DNA of 21,002 nucleotides from an uncultured bacterium (GCA_903908025.1 CAIVQM010000195.1:1-21002); one strand, 5' to 3'; numbered from the stretch's first letter, positions 7,696-14,780 are shown. Made by a program: numbers and translations. Notes: generated by a model from the letters alone, not told the origin.

Positions 7696-8022
7696 GTGAC
7701 CTACGTCATCACATTCCCGTGCGTGGACCTTAAGGACAAGGCCTGCATCGAGGAATGTCCCGTCGACTGCATCTACGAGGGCGACCGGATGCTGTACATC
7801 CAGCCCGATGAGTGCGTGGACTGCGGTGCCTGCGAGCCGGTGTGCCCGGTCGAGGCGATCTTCTACGAGGACGACGTACCGGACGATTGGAAGGACTACA
7901 CCGCGGCGAACGCGGAGTTCTTCACCGACCTCGGCTCACCCGGTGGCGCGGCGAAGCTCGGCGCGAAGGACTTCGATGCGGCGCTGCTCGCGAGCGTGCC
8001 CCCGCAGGAGCACGACCACTAG
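7696..8022 (+). CDS. fdxA: Seven-iron ferredoxin FdxA ([3Fe-4S][4Fe-4S])
   Basis: A 108-residue low-potential electron carrier. Eight cysteines sit at 9, 17, 21, 25, 40, 43, 46 and 50. By comparison with Azotobacter ferredoxin I (offset of one), Cys9, 17 and 50 should bind the 3Fe cluster, Cys21, 40, 43 and 46 the 4Fe cluster, and Cys25 is the free one. The blocks CIEECPVDCIYEG (17-29) and CVDCGACEPVCPVEAIFYED (40-59) are typical of actinobacterial FdxA, as is DLGSPGGAAKLG near the C-terminus. GTG 7696 is chosen because GGAGG (7686-7690) lies 5 nt upstream; a longer open frame that begins inside antisense cysS is a shadow. A weak TAAGTT (7635-7640) is the only -10 candidate. The following aminotransferase begins 2 bp after the stop, so the two are likely co-transcribed. 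Partner redox enzymes cannot be inferred here. Confidence 0.96.
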   Translation: MTYVITFPCVDLKDKACIEECPVDCIYEGDRMLYIQPDECVDCGACEPVCPVEAIFYEDDVPDDWKDYTAANAEFFTDLGSPGGAAKLGAKDFDAALLASVPPQEHDH

Positions 8023-8024
8023 CA

Positions 8025-9134
8025 GTGGCCGGAGTTCACTCCCGGGAGCGGGTCGCCGACACTCTCCCCGACTTCCCGTGGGATGTGCTGGCCCCATATG
8101 CAGAGCGTGCCCGTCAGTACCCGGGCGGCGCCGTTGATCTGTCGGTCGGCACTCCCGTCGATCCGACACCGGAGGTCATCCAGGCCGCCCTGCGCGCGGC
8201 AGCGGATGCACCGGGCTACCCGACAGCAGCGGGACGCGATGACCTGCGCGCAGCCTGCAGTGCCTGGCTCGAGCGCTCGCTCGCTGTCCGCGTCGTTCCG
8301 TCAGCCGTGCTCCCGGGTATCGGCTCCAAGGAACTGGTCGCGTCCATCCCGCGCCTGCTGGGGCTGGCCCCCGGCTCCCGCGTCGTCATCCCCCGCATCG
8401 CCTACCCGACCTACGCGGTGGGGGCGGTGCTGGCCGGCTGTGAGTTCGTAGCAACCGACGAGCCGGAGTCGGTCGCCGATGCAGCGCTGGTGTGGCTGAA
8501 CTCGCCCGGCAACCCGACCGGGTCGGTGCTGTCTGCCCAGCGGATGGCGGAGATCGTTTCGTGGGCACGCGAGCGCCGTGCGATCGTGGTGAGCGATGAG
8601 TGCTACATCGAACTCGGCTGGGACGTCGAGCCGGTGTCGATCCTGCATCCGTCGGTGGTTGGCGAGTCCCACGATGGCGTGCTGGCGGTCCACTCCCTCT
8701 CGAAGCGGTCCAACCTGGCCGGATACCGATTCGGGTTCGTGGCGGGCGATCAGCACCTCATCGGCGATCTGCTCGCCGTGCGCAAGCACGCGGGGATGAT
8801 GGTTCCGACCCCTGTTCAACACGCGGCCATCGCCGCTCTGAGCGACGATGCGCATGTGGCCGAGCAGCGGGAGCGCTACCGCCGTCGCCGGGAGATCCTC
8901 TGGGCGGTGCTGACCGGTATCGGCATGCAGATCGATGGGAGCGCTGCGGGGCTGTATCTGTGGGCAACCCGGGGTGAGCCCTGCTGGGACACCGTCGGAT
9001 GGTTCGCGGAGCGAGGGATCGTGGTCACGCCGGGGGACTTCTACGGACTCGCGGGCGCCCAGCATGTGCGAGTAGCGTTGACGGCGACGGACGCTCAGGT
9101 CGCCGAGGTCGCTGCTCGCCTGTCGGCGGCGTGA
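8025..9134 (+). CDS. dapC: Class I/II aminotransferase, probable succinyldiaminopimelate transaminase DapC
   Basis: A 369-residue PLP enzyme of fold type I. Visible residues are the NSPGNPTG loop (159-166), Asp191 in VVSDECY (ring-nitrogen contact), and the Schiff-base lysine Lys227 in HSLSKRSNLAGYRFGF. The substrate-binding Arg is probably in HVRVAL near residue 349. In actinobacteria the aminotransferase directly after fdxA is normally DapC, which makes N-succinyl-LL-2,6-diaminopimelate for lysine and peptidoglycan; the substrate assignment rests on that synteny and on overall resemblance. GTG 8025 is 2 bp after the fdxA stop; its nearest ribosome site is AGGAG (8006-8010), rather far at 14 nt, so translation may depend on coupling to fdxA. 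No other start codon precedes the conserved LPDFPWD block. Confidence 0.85.
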   Translation: MAGVHSRERVADTLPDFPWDVLAPYAERARQYPGGAVDLSVGTPVDPTPEVIQAALRAAADAPGYPTAAGRDDLRAACSAWLERSLAVRVVPSAVLPGIGSKELVASIPRLLGLAPGSRVVIPRIAYPTYAVGAVLAGCEFVATDEPESVADAALVWLNSPGNPTGSVLSAQRMAEIVSWARERRAIVVSDECYIELGWDVEPVSILHPSVVGESHDGVLAVHSLSKRSNLAGYRFGFVAGDQHLIGDLLAVRKHAGMMVPTPVQHAAIAALSDDAHVAEQRERYRRRREILWAVLTGIGMQIDGSAAGLYLWATRGEPCWDTVGWFAERGIVVTPGDFYGLAGAQHVRVALTATDAQVAEVAARLSAA

Positions 9135-9213
9135 GGGATGTCACCGGACGTACTTGGAATCGCCTCTCGTAGGCCAATTGGGCGTGCCGCTACGCTCCCA
9201 TCAGGAGGTTCAC

Positions 9214-10497
9214 GTGTCTGACTATGTCCTGAACTACACCGACGGCGAGTTGCCCCTTCCCGAGGTGCCATCCACCGTCGGTGAGTCCGGTCTGAACATC
9301 GGGCCGCTGCTCAAGCAGACGGGGCACGTGACGCTGGACCACGGGTTCATGAACACGGCGGCCTGCACCTCGTCGATCACCTACATCGACGGTGACGCGG
9401 GAATCCTGCGCTACCGCGGCTACCCGATCGAGCAGTTGGCGGAGCAGTCGACGTTTCTGGAGACGGCTTACCTGCTGATCTATGGCGCACTTCCTTCGGA
9501 GGATGCGCTGACAGAGTTCAAGACCCACATCCGCATGCACACGATGCTGCACGAGGACCTTCGCCGCTTCTTCGACGGCTTCCCGCGCGATGCGCATCCG
9601 ATGCCGGTGCTCTCGTCGGCGGTCTCAGCGCTGTCAACGTTCTACCAGGACTCGCTCGACCCGTTCGATGCTCGTCAGGTGGAGATCTCGACGATTCGCC
9701 TGCTGGCCAAGGTTCCGACCATCGCTGCGTACGCGCATAAGAAGTCGACCGGCCAGCCCTATCTCTACCCGGATAACTCCCTCGGCTACATCGACAACTT
9801 CATGCGGATGACCTTCGGCGTTCCGGCCGAGCCCTACGAGGTCAACCCCATCCTGTCGAAGGCGCTCAACCAACTGCTGCTGCTGCACGCCGACCACGAG
9901 CAGAATTGCTCGACGTCAACCGTGCGGCTCGTTGGCTCTTCGCACGCGAACCTGTTCGCGTCGGTTTCTGCAGGCATCAACGCATTGTTCGGTCCGCTGC
10001 ATGGCGGCGCGAACCAGGCCGTCATGGAGATGCTGAACAACATCCACGCCCAGGGCGGTGGCGTTAACACGTTCATCCGTCAGGTCAAGGATCGTGAGGA
10101 CGGTGTCAAGCTCATGGGCTTCGGGCACCGCGTCTACAAGAACTACGACCCGCGCGCTGCCATCGTCAAGAAGACAGCGCATGAGGTCTTCGAAGCGTTG
10201 AATGTCAGCGACCCGCTGCTCGACATCGCGCTGCGCCTCGAGGAGGTCGCGCTGGCCGACGACTTCTTCATCGAGCGCAAGCTCTACCCGAACGTCGACT
10301 TCTACACGGGCCTGATCTACAAGGCGATGGGCTTCCCGACGCAGATGTTCACGGTGCTGTTCGCGCTGGGCCGGCTGCCGGGCTGGATCGCCCAATGGCG
10401 CGAGATGATCGAGGACCCGGACACCAAGATCGGCCGTCCGCGTCAGGTGTACATCGGCGAGCCGATGCGCGACTACGTCCCCATCACCGGCCGCTAA
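9214..10497 (+). CDS. gltA: Type I citrate synthase
   Basis: A 427-residue citrate synthase that condenses oxaloacetate and acetyl-CoA at the entry of the TCA cycle. The catalytic triad falls at the same numbers as in E. coli GltA: His264 (GPLHGGAN), His305 (GFGHRVYK) and Asp362 (NVDFYTG). The N-terminal beta-rich part with the LDHGFMNTAACTSSITYIDG segment (41-60) marks it as the long, hexameric type. GTG 9214 is chosen because AGGAGG (9203-9208) lies 5 nt upstream; an upstream ATG at 9154 lacks such a site. A weak -10 TACGCT (9191-9196) suggests its own promoter in the 79-bp gap after dapC. The paralogous methylcitrate synthase is shorter and lacks this N-terminal domain. A palindromic repeat element follows the stop. 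Confidence 0.96.
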   Translation: MSDYVLNYTDGELPLPEVPSTVGESGLNIGPLLKQTGHVTLDHGFMNTAACTSSITYIDGDAGILRYRGYPIEQLAEQSTFLETAYLLIYGALPSEDALTEFKTHIRMHTMLHEDLRRFFDGFPRDAHPMPVLSSAVSALSTFYQDSLDPFDARQVEISTIRLLAKVPTIAAYAHKKSTGQPYLYPDNSLGYIDNFMRMTFGVPAEPYEVNPILSKALNQLLLLHADHEQNCSTSTVRLVGSSHANLFASVSAGINALFGPLHGGANQAVMEMLNNIHAQGGGVNTFIRQVKDREDGVKLMGFGHRVYKNYDPRAAIVKKTAHEVFEALNVSDPLLDIALRLEEVALADDFFIERKLYPNVDFYTGLIYKAMGFPTQMFTVLFALGRLPGWIAQWREMIEDPDTKIGRPRQVYIGEPMRDYVPITGR

Positions 10498-10504
10498 CCC
10501 CCTG

Positions 10505-10577
10505 TCCGTTTCTCCCGGAATCCGGGAGAAATCGGTGATCCGGCTCTCCGTCTGGACGTTCTTCGCGGATTTGTCCC
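10505..10577. repeat. Palindromic repeat element, left copy (inverted relative to 11636-11708)
   Basis: This 73-bp segment matches the reverse complement of 11636-11708 at 63 of 73 positions without gaps. It contains a 23-nt palindrome (10509-10531) and a second stem formed by 10524-10538 with 10563-10577 around a 24-nt loop. The second stem is imperfect in this copy (12 of 15 Watson-Crick pairs plus one possible G-U). The two hairpins share GGGAGAAA (10524-10531), so only one can form at a time. It lies between the convergent stops of gltA and the AbiEi-like gene. Confidence 0.85.
10509..10531. terminator. Near-perfect hairpin after gltA, possible bidirectional terminator
   Basis: TTTCTCCCGG-AAT-CCGGGAGAAA is a 10-bp perfect stem with a 3-nt loop, starting 12 nt after the gltA stop. 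With A on one side and T on the other it could act on both strands for the convergent gltA and AbiEi-like genes, although no true U-tract follows. It is also part of the repeat element, so a terminator role is inferred from position only. Confidence 0.45.
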
Positions 10578-10594
10578 ACCTTGCCAGCCGGTTC

Positions 10595-11587
10595 TCACGC
10601 CGAACGACGCGTTGAGACGGACGCTGACCTGACCCAACGCGCAATGTCCTGCGGTGAATTCCACATCTGCGACCAGTCCCATCGGATGACGGGCTTCAGC
10701 CGGCGGAGACGGTCCTCACGTTTCTTCTCCTTGAGAAGGTCATCGCCTGTGCGGTACTTGAGCAGTCCGTCTGCTTCGCCGATCACGCCCAAGTCATCCC
10801 AGTACATGTCGACGATTCCGATCAGTCCATCCGCGTCGTAGAAGGGCACTTGGAGCCTCGGCTCGGGAAGGCCGCACCTCATTAGGCGAATCCGGGACAG
10901 TGACTCCAGCGGAGTTTGTGCACCGGGACGTACCAGCGGCATGGCCGCCCGAACGTCGCCGATCCCGGCAAGGTGCTGAAGACGCTGGGCGTAGGCAGCC
11001 ATAGCGGGAATGCTTGCGGGTGCCTTCCAGGCGGCAGAGTCCATGATCGCAACGATCCAGTCGGGATGGACGGAGACCGCAGCGGAGACAGCAGCGAGGG
11101 CGGGGACGACGGTGGGAACACCCTCGACCTCCGTGACATCAGCGGCAGAGAGACGCAGCGTGCGGACGATGGCTGGGGGCAGATGATCGGTGGCGGTGAT
11201 GCGACGCGAGAGTGACCGGCCATCGTGGCCGAGCGGGCGGACCATGTTGACCGTGTTCAACAGCCCATTGGGAAGCGCAAGCCTGTTCAGGCTGGCGGCG
11301 CTTGGCCCGAAGGTGAAGGCTGGTTCGCGCAGTGCCCTGATGCTCGCCGCGCAGAGCAATGCGTGCTGCGCGCGGTTCGTAGGATCCTCGCCCATGTCTC
11401 GACTATCCGTGTAGATCCCGTGATGAAGCCGAACCCACCAGTTGCGCCGGGTCATGGGTAGGACGGTGTCGCCGGGAAACCCCCAGGCGATGAGGTCACT
11501 GCGTCGAAAGACCCGGCCGAGTGGAGTCGCGCGCGCACGCACGTCCTCTCGGAGGATGTGGAGCTCGCTATCGGGGTACTTGGGCAT
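10595..11587 (-). CDS. Orphan AbiEi-like antitoxin-domain protein with nuclease-fold C-terminus
   Basis: A 330-residue protein of an actinobacterial family usually annotated as type IV toxin-antitoxin AbiEi-like. The N-terminal part (about 10-65) resembles the AbiEi winged-helix region, with RRNWWVRLHHGIYTD (48-61) as its recognisable end. The C-terminal part has the spacing of a Vsr/DUF559-like PD-(D/E)xK fold: Glu228 in PLESLSR, GLPEP (239-243), Asp260 in GIVDMYW, and Glu271 with Lys277 in GEADGLLKY. No AbiEii nucleotidyltransferase toxin gene is adjacent, so a classical abortive-infection pair is absent. It may instead act as a DNA-binding or DNA-processing protein. The gene is enclosed by inverted repeat copies ending 18 bp after its stop and beginning 49 bp before its start. 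No clear ribosome site precedes ATG 11587. Confidence 0.75.
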   Translation of the reverse strand: MPKYPDSELHILREDVRARATPLGRVFRRSDLIAWGFPGDTVLPMTRRNWWVRLHHGIYTDSRDMGEDPTNRAQHALLCAASIRALREPAFTFGPSAASLNRLALPNGLLNTVNMVRPLGHDGRSLSRRITATDHLPPAIVRTLRLSAADVTEVEGVPTVVPALAAVSAAVSVHPDWIVAIMDSAAWKAPASIPAMAAYAQRLQHLAGIGDVRAAMPLVRPGAQTPLESLSRIRLMRCGLPEPRLQVPFYDADGLIGIVDMYWDDLGVIGEADGLLKYRTGDDLLKEKKREDRLRRLKPVIRWDWSQMWNSPQDIARWVRSASVSTRRSA

Positions 11588-11635
11588 GTCGTGAGAGTGC
11601 TGTGCTTCGAGCGACTAGGCAACCGTCCATCCACA

Positions 11636-11708
11636 GGGACAAATCGGCGAAGAAGGCCCGTAGGGAGACCCGGATCGCCGATTTGTCCCGGATACCGGGA
11701 GAAACGGA
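11636..11708. repeat. Palindromic repeat element, right copy, overlapping the start of the acetoacetyl-CoA synthetase gene
   Basis: Inverted copy of 10505-10577, with 63 of 73 positions identical. GGGACAAATCGGCGA (11636-11650) and TCGCCGATTTGTCCC (11675-11689) form a perfect 15-bp stem around a 24-nt loop, the same loop length as in the left copy. TTTGTCCCGG (11682-11691) can instead pair with CCGGGAGAAA (11695-11704) with one mismatch. The second hairpin covers the GGGAG ribosome site (11697-11701) of the downstream gene. The copy ends on the A of the ATG at 11708. Confidence 0.85.
11682..11704 (+). promoter_or_regulatory. Hairpin covering the ribosome site of the acetoacetyl-CoA synthetase gene
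   Basis: TTTGTCCCGG-ATA-CCGGGAGAAA pairs at 9 of 10 positions. The 3' arm contains GGGAG (11697-11701), placed 6 nt before ATG 11708. The 5' arm is also the 3' arm of the longer 15-bp stem 11636-11689, so the two are mutually exclusive. This is the layout of an on/off translational switch if the transcript starts upstream of 11636; whether it does is unknown. Confidence 0.35.
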
Positions 11709-13681
11709 TGGGGGCATGGTTGGGTCGGGACATGGTTTCGGGCGGCGGGGTTTCGGGCGGCGGGGTTTCGGGCGGCGGGGCAGCGGTCGTGTGGGAGCCG
11801 GACCCGAAGGAGGCAGCGAGCAGCGCGATGGGGCAACTGCAGGCACGCCACGGCGCAGCCGACTACGCAAGCCTGCACCGCTGGTCGGTCGAGCACCCGG
11901 AACTGTTCTGGCGTGAAGCGTGGGACGACCTCGGGATCGTCGGCTCCGCCGGGGAGACTGCCCGTGAGGGGGAGGGCCTCCTAGGCACTCGGTTCTTCCC
12001 GGAAGCTCAACTCAATGTGGTCGACACCCTGCTCGCCGGCCCAGGGGATGACGTCGTCATCGTCGGCGTCACCGAGGACGGTCATCGCTGCGAACGGACG
12101 CGCGACGAGGTCCGCGGGGACGCGGCGGCGGTCGCGGCCGCGCTGCGTGCATCCGGAGTGCAGCCGGGCGACCGGGTGGTCGCGTGGACGCCGAACAGCG
12201 TCGAGGCAGCCGCGTATGCCCTCGGTGCCCTGAGTATCGGCGCCGTCGTCAGCACCGCGTCACCCGACTTCGGGCCGGCCGGCCTCGTCGACCGTTTCGG
12301 CCAGATCGAGCCACTGGTCCTGATGCTGTCATCGGGATACCAATATGGGGGGCGGTGGATCGACTGCCTCGACCGGTTGCCCGAGGTGCTAGCCGGGCTT
12401 CCGAGTGTGCGGACGGTCATCGTGGTGGGCGGTGGGGCCAGCGATCATCCCTCGTGGGACGACTGGCTTGCACCGCACCGTGGCGCGGTACTCGCTCCCG
12501 TCGCCCTGCCCTTCGCGCACCCGGGGTTCATTCTCTTCTCCAGCGGGACGACTGGTCGTCCGAAGTGCATCGTGCACTCCGCTGCGGGCGTGCTGCTCAA
12601 GGTGCTTTCCGAGCAGGCGTACCACCTCGACATTCGCGACCAGGACCGCGTCATGTACTTCACGACGTGCGGCTGGATGATGTGGAACTGGCTCCTGTGC
12701 GCCCTCGCCCGCAACGCCTGCATCGTGTTGTACGACGGGAATCCGGGCTATCCGACGATGTCCCGGCTGTTCGAGATCGCCGCCAGCGAGCAGGTGACCT
12801 TCCTCGGGCTGTCGGCCAAGTTCATTGATGCCACCCGCAAGTCCGGCATCCGTCCGATCGACGACAGCGATCTCTCGACCCTGCGCACCGTTGCATCGAC
12901 GGGCTCGCCACTCGGGCCGGACGGGTTCGACTTCATCCACGACTCCGTCTCGTCGACGGCACACCTCGCGTCGATCTCGGGCGGCACGGACATCTGCGGC
13001 TGCTTCGTCCTGGGCGTGCCGACGGAACCGGTACGCAGGGGCGAGATCCAGGCGCCGGCGCTCGGCCTCGACATCCTGGTGTTGGCCGACGATGGCACTC
13101 CGGCACTGACAGGTGAAACCGGTGAGCTGGTCTGTCGCACCCCCTTCCCGTCGATTCCGCTTGGGTTCTGGGGGGACGACGATGGCTCACGTCTGCGGGC
13201 CGCGTACTTCGAGCGCTTCCCCGGCGTATGGGCCCACGGCGACTTCATCGTGCACACGCACGGCGGTGGCTACGAGATCCTGGGTCGCTCAGACGCGACG
13301 CTGAACGCGAACGGGGTGCGGATCGGAACCGCCGAGATCTACCGAATCGTGGAGGGCTTCGACGAGGTGACGGAGTCGCTGGCCGTGGGGCAGGCGTGGG
13401 ACGGGGACACGCGGGTCATCCTCTTCGTGACGATCGCGCAGGCTGCCGTCCTCGACGACGACCTGATCGCGCGCATCCGGCTGGCCCTCCGGACTCAGGC
13501 CAGTCCGCGTCATGTTCCCGCTGTCATCGTCGTCGCCCCGGAGTTGCCGCGGACGCGGAGCAACAAACTCGCCGAGCTCGCGGTCAGCGACACGGTCAAT
13601 GGACGGGTGGTCCGAGACGCATCGGCACTGGCCAATGCCGACTCCCTGCGGTGGTTCGCCGACTGGGCATCGCGAGGCTAG
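11708..13681 (+). CDS. Acetoacetyl-CoA synthetase (acetoacetate-CoA ligase)
   Basis: A 657-residue acyl-adenylate-forming enzyme that activates acetoacetate to acetoacetyl-CoA with ATP. Visible features are the WEPDP and YASLHRWSVEHPELFW blocks (29-68) typical of this subfamily, the ATP loop FSSGTTGRPK (277-286), ISGGTDICGCF, GELVCRTPFPSIPLGFW, VWAHGD, GRSDATLNANGVRIGTAEIY, and the C-terminal acylation lysine Lys620 in RTRSNKLAELAV. The SGGTDI and C-terminal motifs separate it from acetyl-CoA synthetase. I chose ATG 11708 because GGGAG lies 6 nt upstream; ATG 11732 and GTG 11789 are in-frame alternatives, and the family core begins only near residue 27. The N-terminal VSGGG triplet repeat is unconserved. 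Its 3' end overlaps the convergent lacI-type gene by 4 bp. Substrate could be another short beta-keto acid. Confidence 0.88.
   Translation: MGAWLGRDMVSGGGVSGGGVSGGGAAVVWEPDPKEAASSAMGQLQARHGAADYASLHRWSVEHPELFWREAWDDLGIVGSAGETAREGEGLLGTRFFPEAQLNVVDTLLAGPGDDVVIVGVTEDGHRCERTRDEVRGDAAAVAAALRASGVQPGDRVVAWTPNSVEAAAYALGALSIGAVVSTASPDFGPAGLVDRFGQIEPLVLMLSSGYQYGGRWIDCLDRLPEVLAGLPSVRTVIVVGGGASDHPSWDDWLAPHRGAVLAPVALPFAHPGFILFSSGTTGRPKCIVHSAAGVLLKVLSEQAYHLDIRDQDRVMYFTTCGWMMWNWLLCALARNACIVLYDGNPGYPTMSRLFEIAASEQVTFLGLSAKFIDATRKSGIRPIDDSDLSTLRTVASTGSPLGPDGFDFIHDSVSSTAHLASISGGTDICGCFVLGVPTEPVRRGEIQAPALGLDILVLADDGTPALTGETGELVCRTPFPSIPLGFWGDDDGSRLRAAYFERFPGVWAHGDFIVHTHGGGYEILGRSDATLNANGVRIGTAEIYRIVEGFDEVTESLAVGQAWDGDTRVILFVTIAQAAVLDDDLIARIRLALRTQASPRHVPAVIVVAPELPRTRSNKLAELAVSDTVNGRVVRDASALANADSLRWFADWASRG
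11736..11780 (+). repeat. Three perfect tandem copies of a 15-bp unit
   Basis: TTTCGGGCGGCGGGG is repeated exactly three times (11736-11750, 11751-11765, 11766-11780). In the frame of the acetoacetyl-CoA synthetase gene it encodes VSGGG three times, a flexible glycine-rich N-terminal extension. Perfect identity suggests recent slippage; a unit of 15 bp keeps the frame whatever the copy number. Confidence 0.95.
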
Positions 13682-14694
13682 CCAGCCGACCGCGGGGGCG
13701 CGGTCGAGCCGCGAACTACGAGCGTGGACTCGACCAGGACATGGTGGGCACGCTGGCGGGGAAGCACGATCCGTGCGAACAGGCGCTGGGCGGCCAGCCT
13801 GCCCATGCGCTCAAGAGGCTGCGCGACCGTCGTGAGATTGAGGGTTCGCAGCGCCCCGAGTGCGATGCCGTCGTAGCCCACGACGGAGACATCGCCCGGT
13901 ACCGCTCGTCCACTCTCCTGCACGGCGGCAATCGCACCGAGTGCTGCGATGTCGTTTGCCACGAACATGGCGGTCGGTGGATGCGGCTCCGCGAGCGCCT
14001 GCCGTGCGGCGGCGTAGCCGGCAACGTCCGTCAGGCCGCCCGTGATGACCGAGGCGTTGTCCGCGAGGCCGGCCTCGGCCATCGCCTCTCGGTAGCCCTG
14101 CTCGCGGTGCCGAGCCACCGGGTTGTCGCCGCCGGCCAGGTGTGCGATCCGACGGTGTCCCAGGGCAATGAGGTGCTGCGTCGCTAGTGTGCCGCCGGCG
14201 ACGTCGTCGTTGCTGATGGTGTCGATGCGCGGGCCGTGGATGTCGTCACGGGTCACGACGACGGTAGGCACTTCGGCGGCGAACCGGCGAAGGGACGCGG
14301 GGGAGAGCCGGTGGGAGACCAGGATGAGTCCCTCGACCTGGAACTCGAGCAGCTTGTCGAGCTCCGCCTGTTCACGATCGGGATCGGCAGCGCCCGTGAC
14401 CAGCATCGTGCTGTACCCCTGCGCGCGAACCTCCGACTGGATCCCGTCGAGGATGTCGGCAAACACCGGGTTGTGCAGGTCAAGCACGAGCACACCGATC
14501 GTGCGGCTGTGGCGGTCGGCGAGGCTGCGCGCGGCAGCGTTCGGTCGGTAGCCGAGATCGGCCGCAGCCTGCCGGATGGCCTCTCGGCTGGCGTCGCTGA
14601 CTTTCGGAGAGCCCCGCATGGCGAGGGATACCAGTGACTTGGAGACCCCGGCACGTGACGCGACATCGTGGATCGTGGGGCGAGGCTCGCGCAT
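13678..14694 (-). CDS. LacI-family transcriptional regulator of the inositol operon
   Basis: A 338-residue LacI/GalR regulator. The helix-turn-helix is TIHDVASRAGVSKSLVSLAM (7-26), followed by the hinge helix region RPNAAARSLA (50-59) and a periplasmic-binding-protein-like effector domain starting at RTIGVLV (64-70), with FVANDIAALGA and DVSVVGYDG near the end. It is divergent from the inositol operon, and a perfect palindrome lies in the 86 bp between them, so it most likely represses that operon and perhaps itself. The effector is unknown; an inositol breakdown intermediate is the obvious candidate by context. I chose ATG 14694-14692 because AAGGAGG lies just upstream (tight spacing of about 3-4 nt) and the conserved HTH starts at once; an earlier ATG at 14766 would lie in the operator. 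The 3' end overlaps the convergent synthetase gene by 4 bp. Confidence 0.92.
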   Translation of the reverse strand: MREPRPTIHDVASRAGVSKSLVSLAMRGSPKVSDASREAIRQAAADLGYRPNAAARSLADRHSRTIGVLVLDLHNPVFADILDGIQSEVRAQGYSTMLVTGAADPDREQAELDKLLEFQVEGLILVSHRLSPASLRRFAAEVPTVVVTRDDIHGPRIDTISNDDVAGGTLATQHLIALGHRRIAHLAGGDNPVARHREQGYREAMAEAGLADNASVITGGLTDVAGYAAARQALAEPHPPTAMFVANDIAALGAIAAVQESGRAVPGDVSVVGYDGIALGALRTLNLTTVAQPLERMGRLAAQRLFARIVLPRQRAHHVLVESTLVVRGSTAPPRSAG

Positions 14695-14720
14695 AGGCCT
14701 CCTTCCGTGGGGTGCTGCTA

Positions 14721-14750
14721 TTGCGTGATCAGGGTCCAGTGTGCCACGAT
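14721..14750 (+). promoter_or_regulatory. Possible promoter of the inositol operon
   Basis: TTGCGT (14721-14726) and CACGAT (14745-14750) are separated by 18 bp and could be -35 and -10 elements. The predicted transcription start would fall inside the operator palindrome 14752-14767, which suits repression by a LacI-type protein. The -10 match is imperfect. Confidence 0.3.
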
Positions 14751-14751
14751 T

Positions 14752-14767
14752 ATTGGAACGTTCCAAT
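14752..14767. promoter_or_regulatory. LacI-type operator, perfect 16-bp palindrome
   Basis: ATTGGAACGTTCCAAT is a perfect palindrome with a central CG, as is usual for LacI/GalR operators. Its centre is about 21 bp upstream of the first inositol gene start (14781) and about 65 bp from the regulator start. No second copy was seen in the window. I infer that it is bound by the adjacent LacI-family protein. Confidence 0.75.
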
Positions 14768-14780
14768 GGAAGGCAGGATC

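Noticed and set aside
6424..8022. Long plus-strand open frame of 532 residues ending with the FdxA sequence
   Set aside because: Its first 424 residues are antisense to cysS, which has intact synthetase motifs. The real ferredoxin start is GTG 7696 with GGAGG 5 nt upstream.
13552..13581. RTRSNK instead of the more familiar SGK motif near the C-terminal lysine of acetoacetyl-CoA synthetase
   Set aside because: The catalytic lysine is present, and as I recall Asn at this position occurs in related bacterial enzymes, so I do not treat it as a defect.
13678..13681. 4-bp overlap of the convergent synthetase and lacI-type genes without a terminator
   Set aside because: Tail-to-tail overlaps of this size are common in compact actinobacterial genomes.
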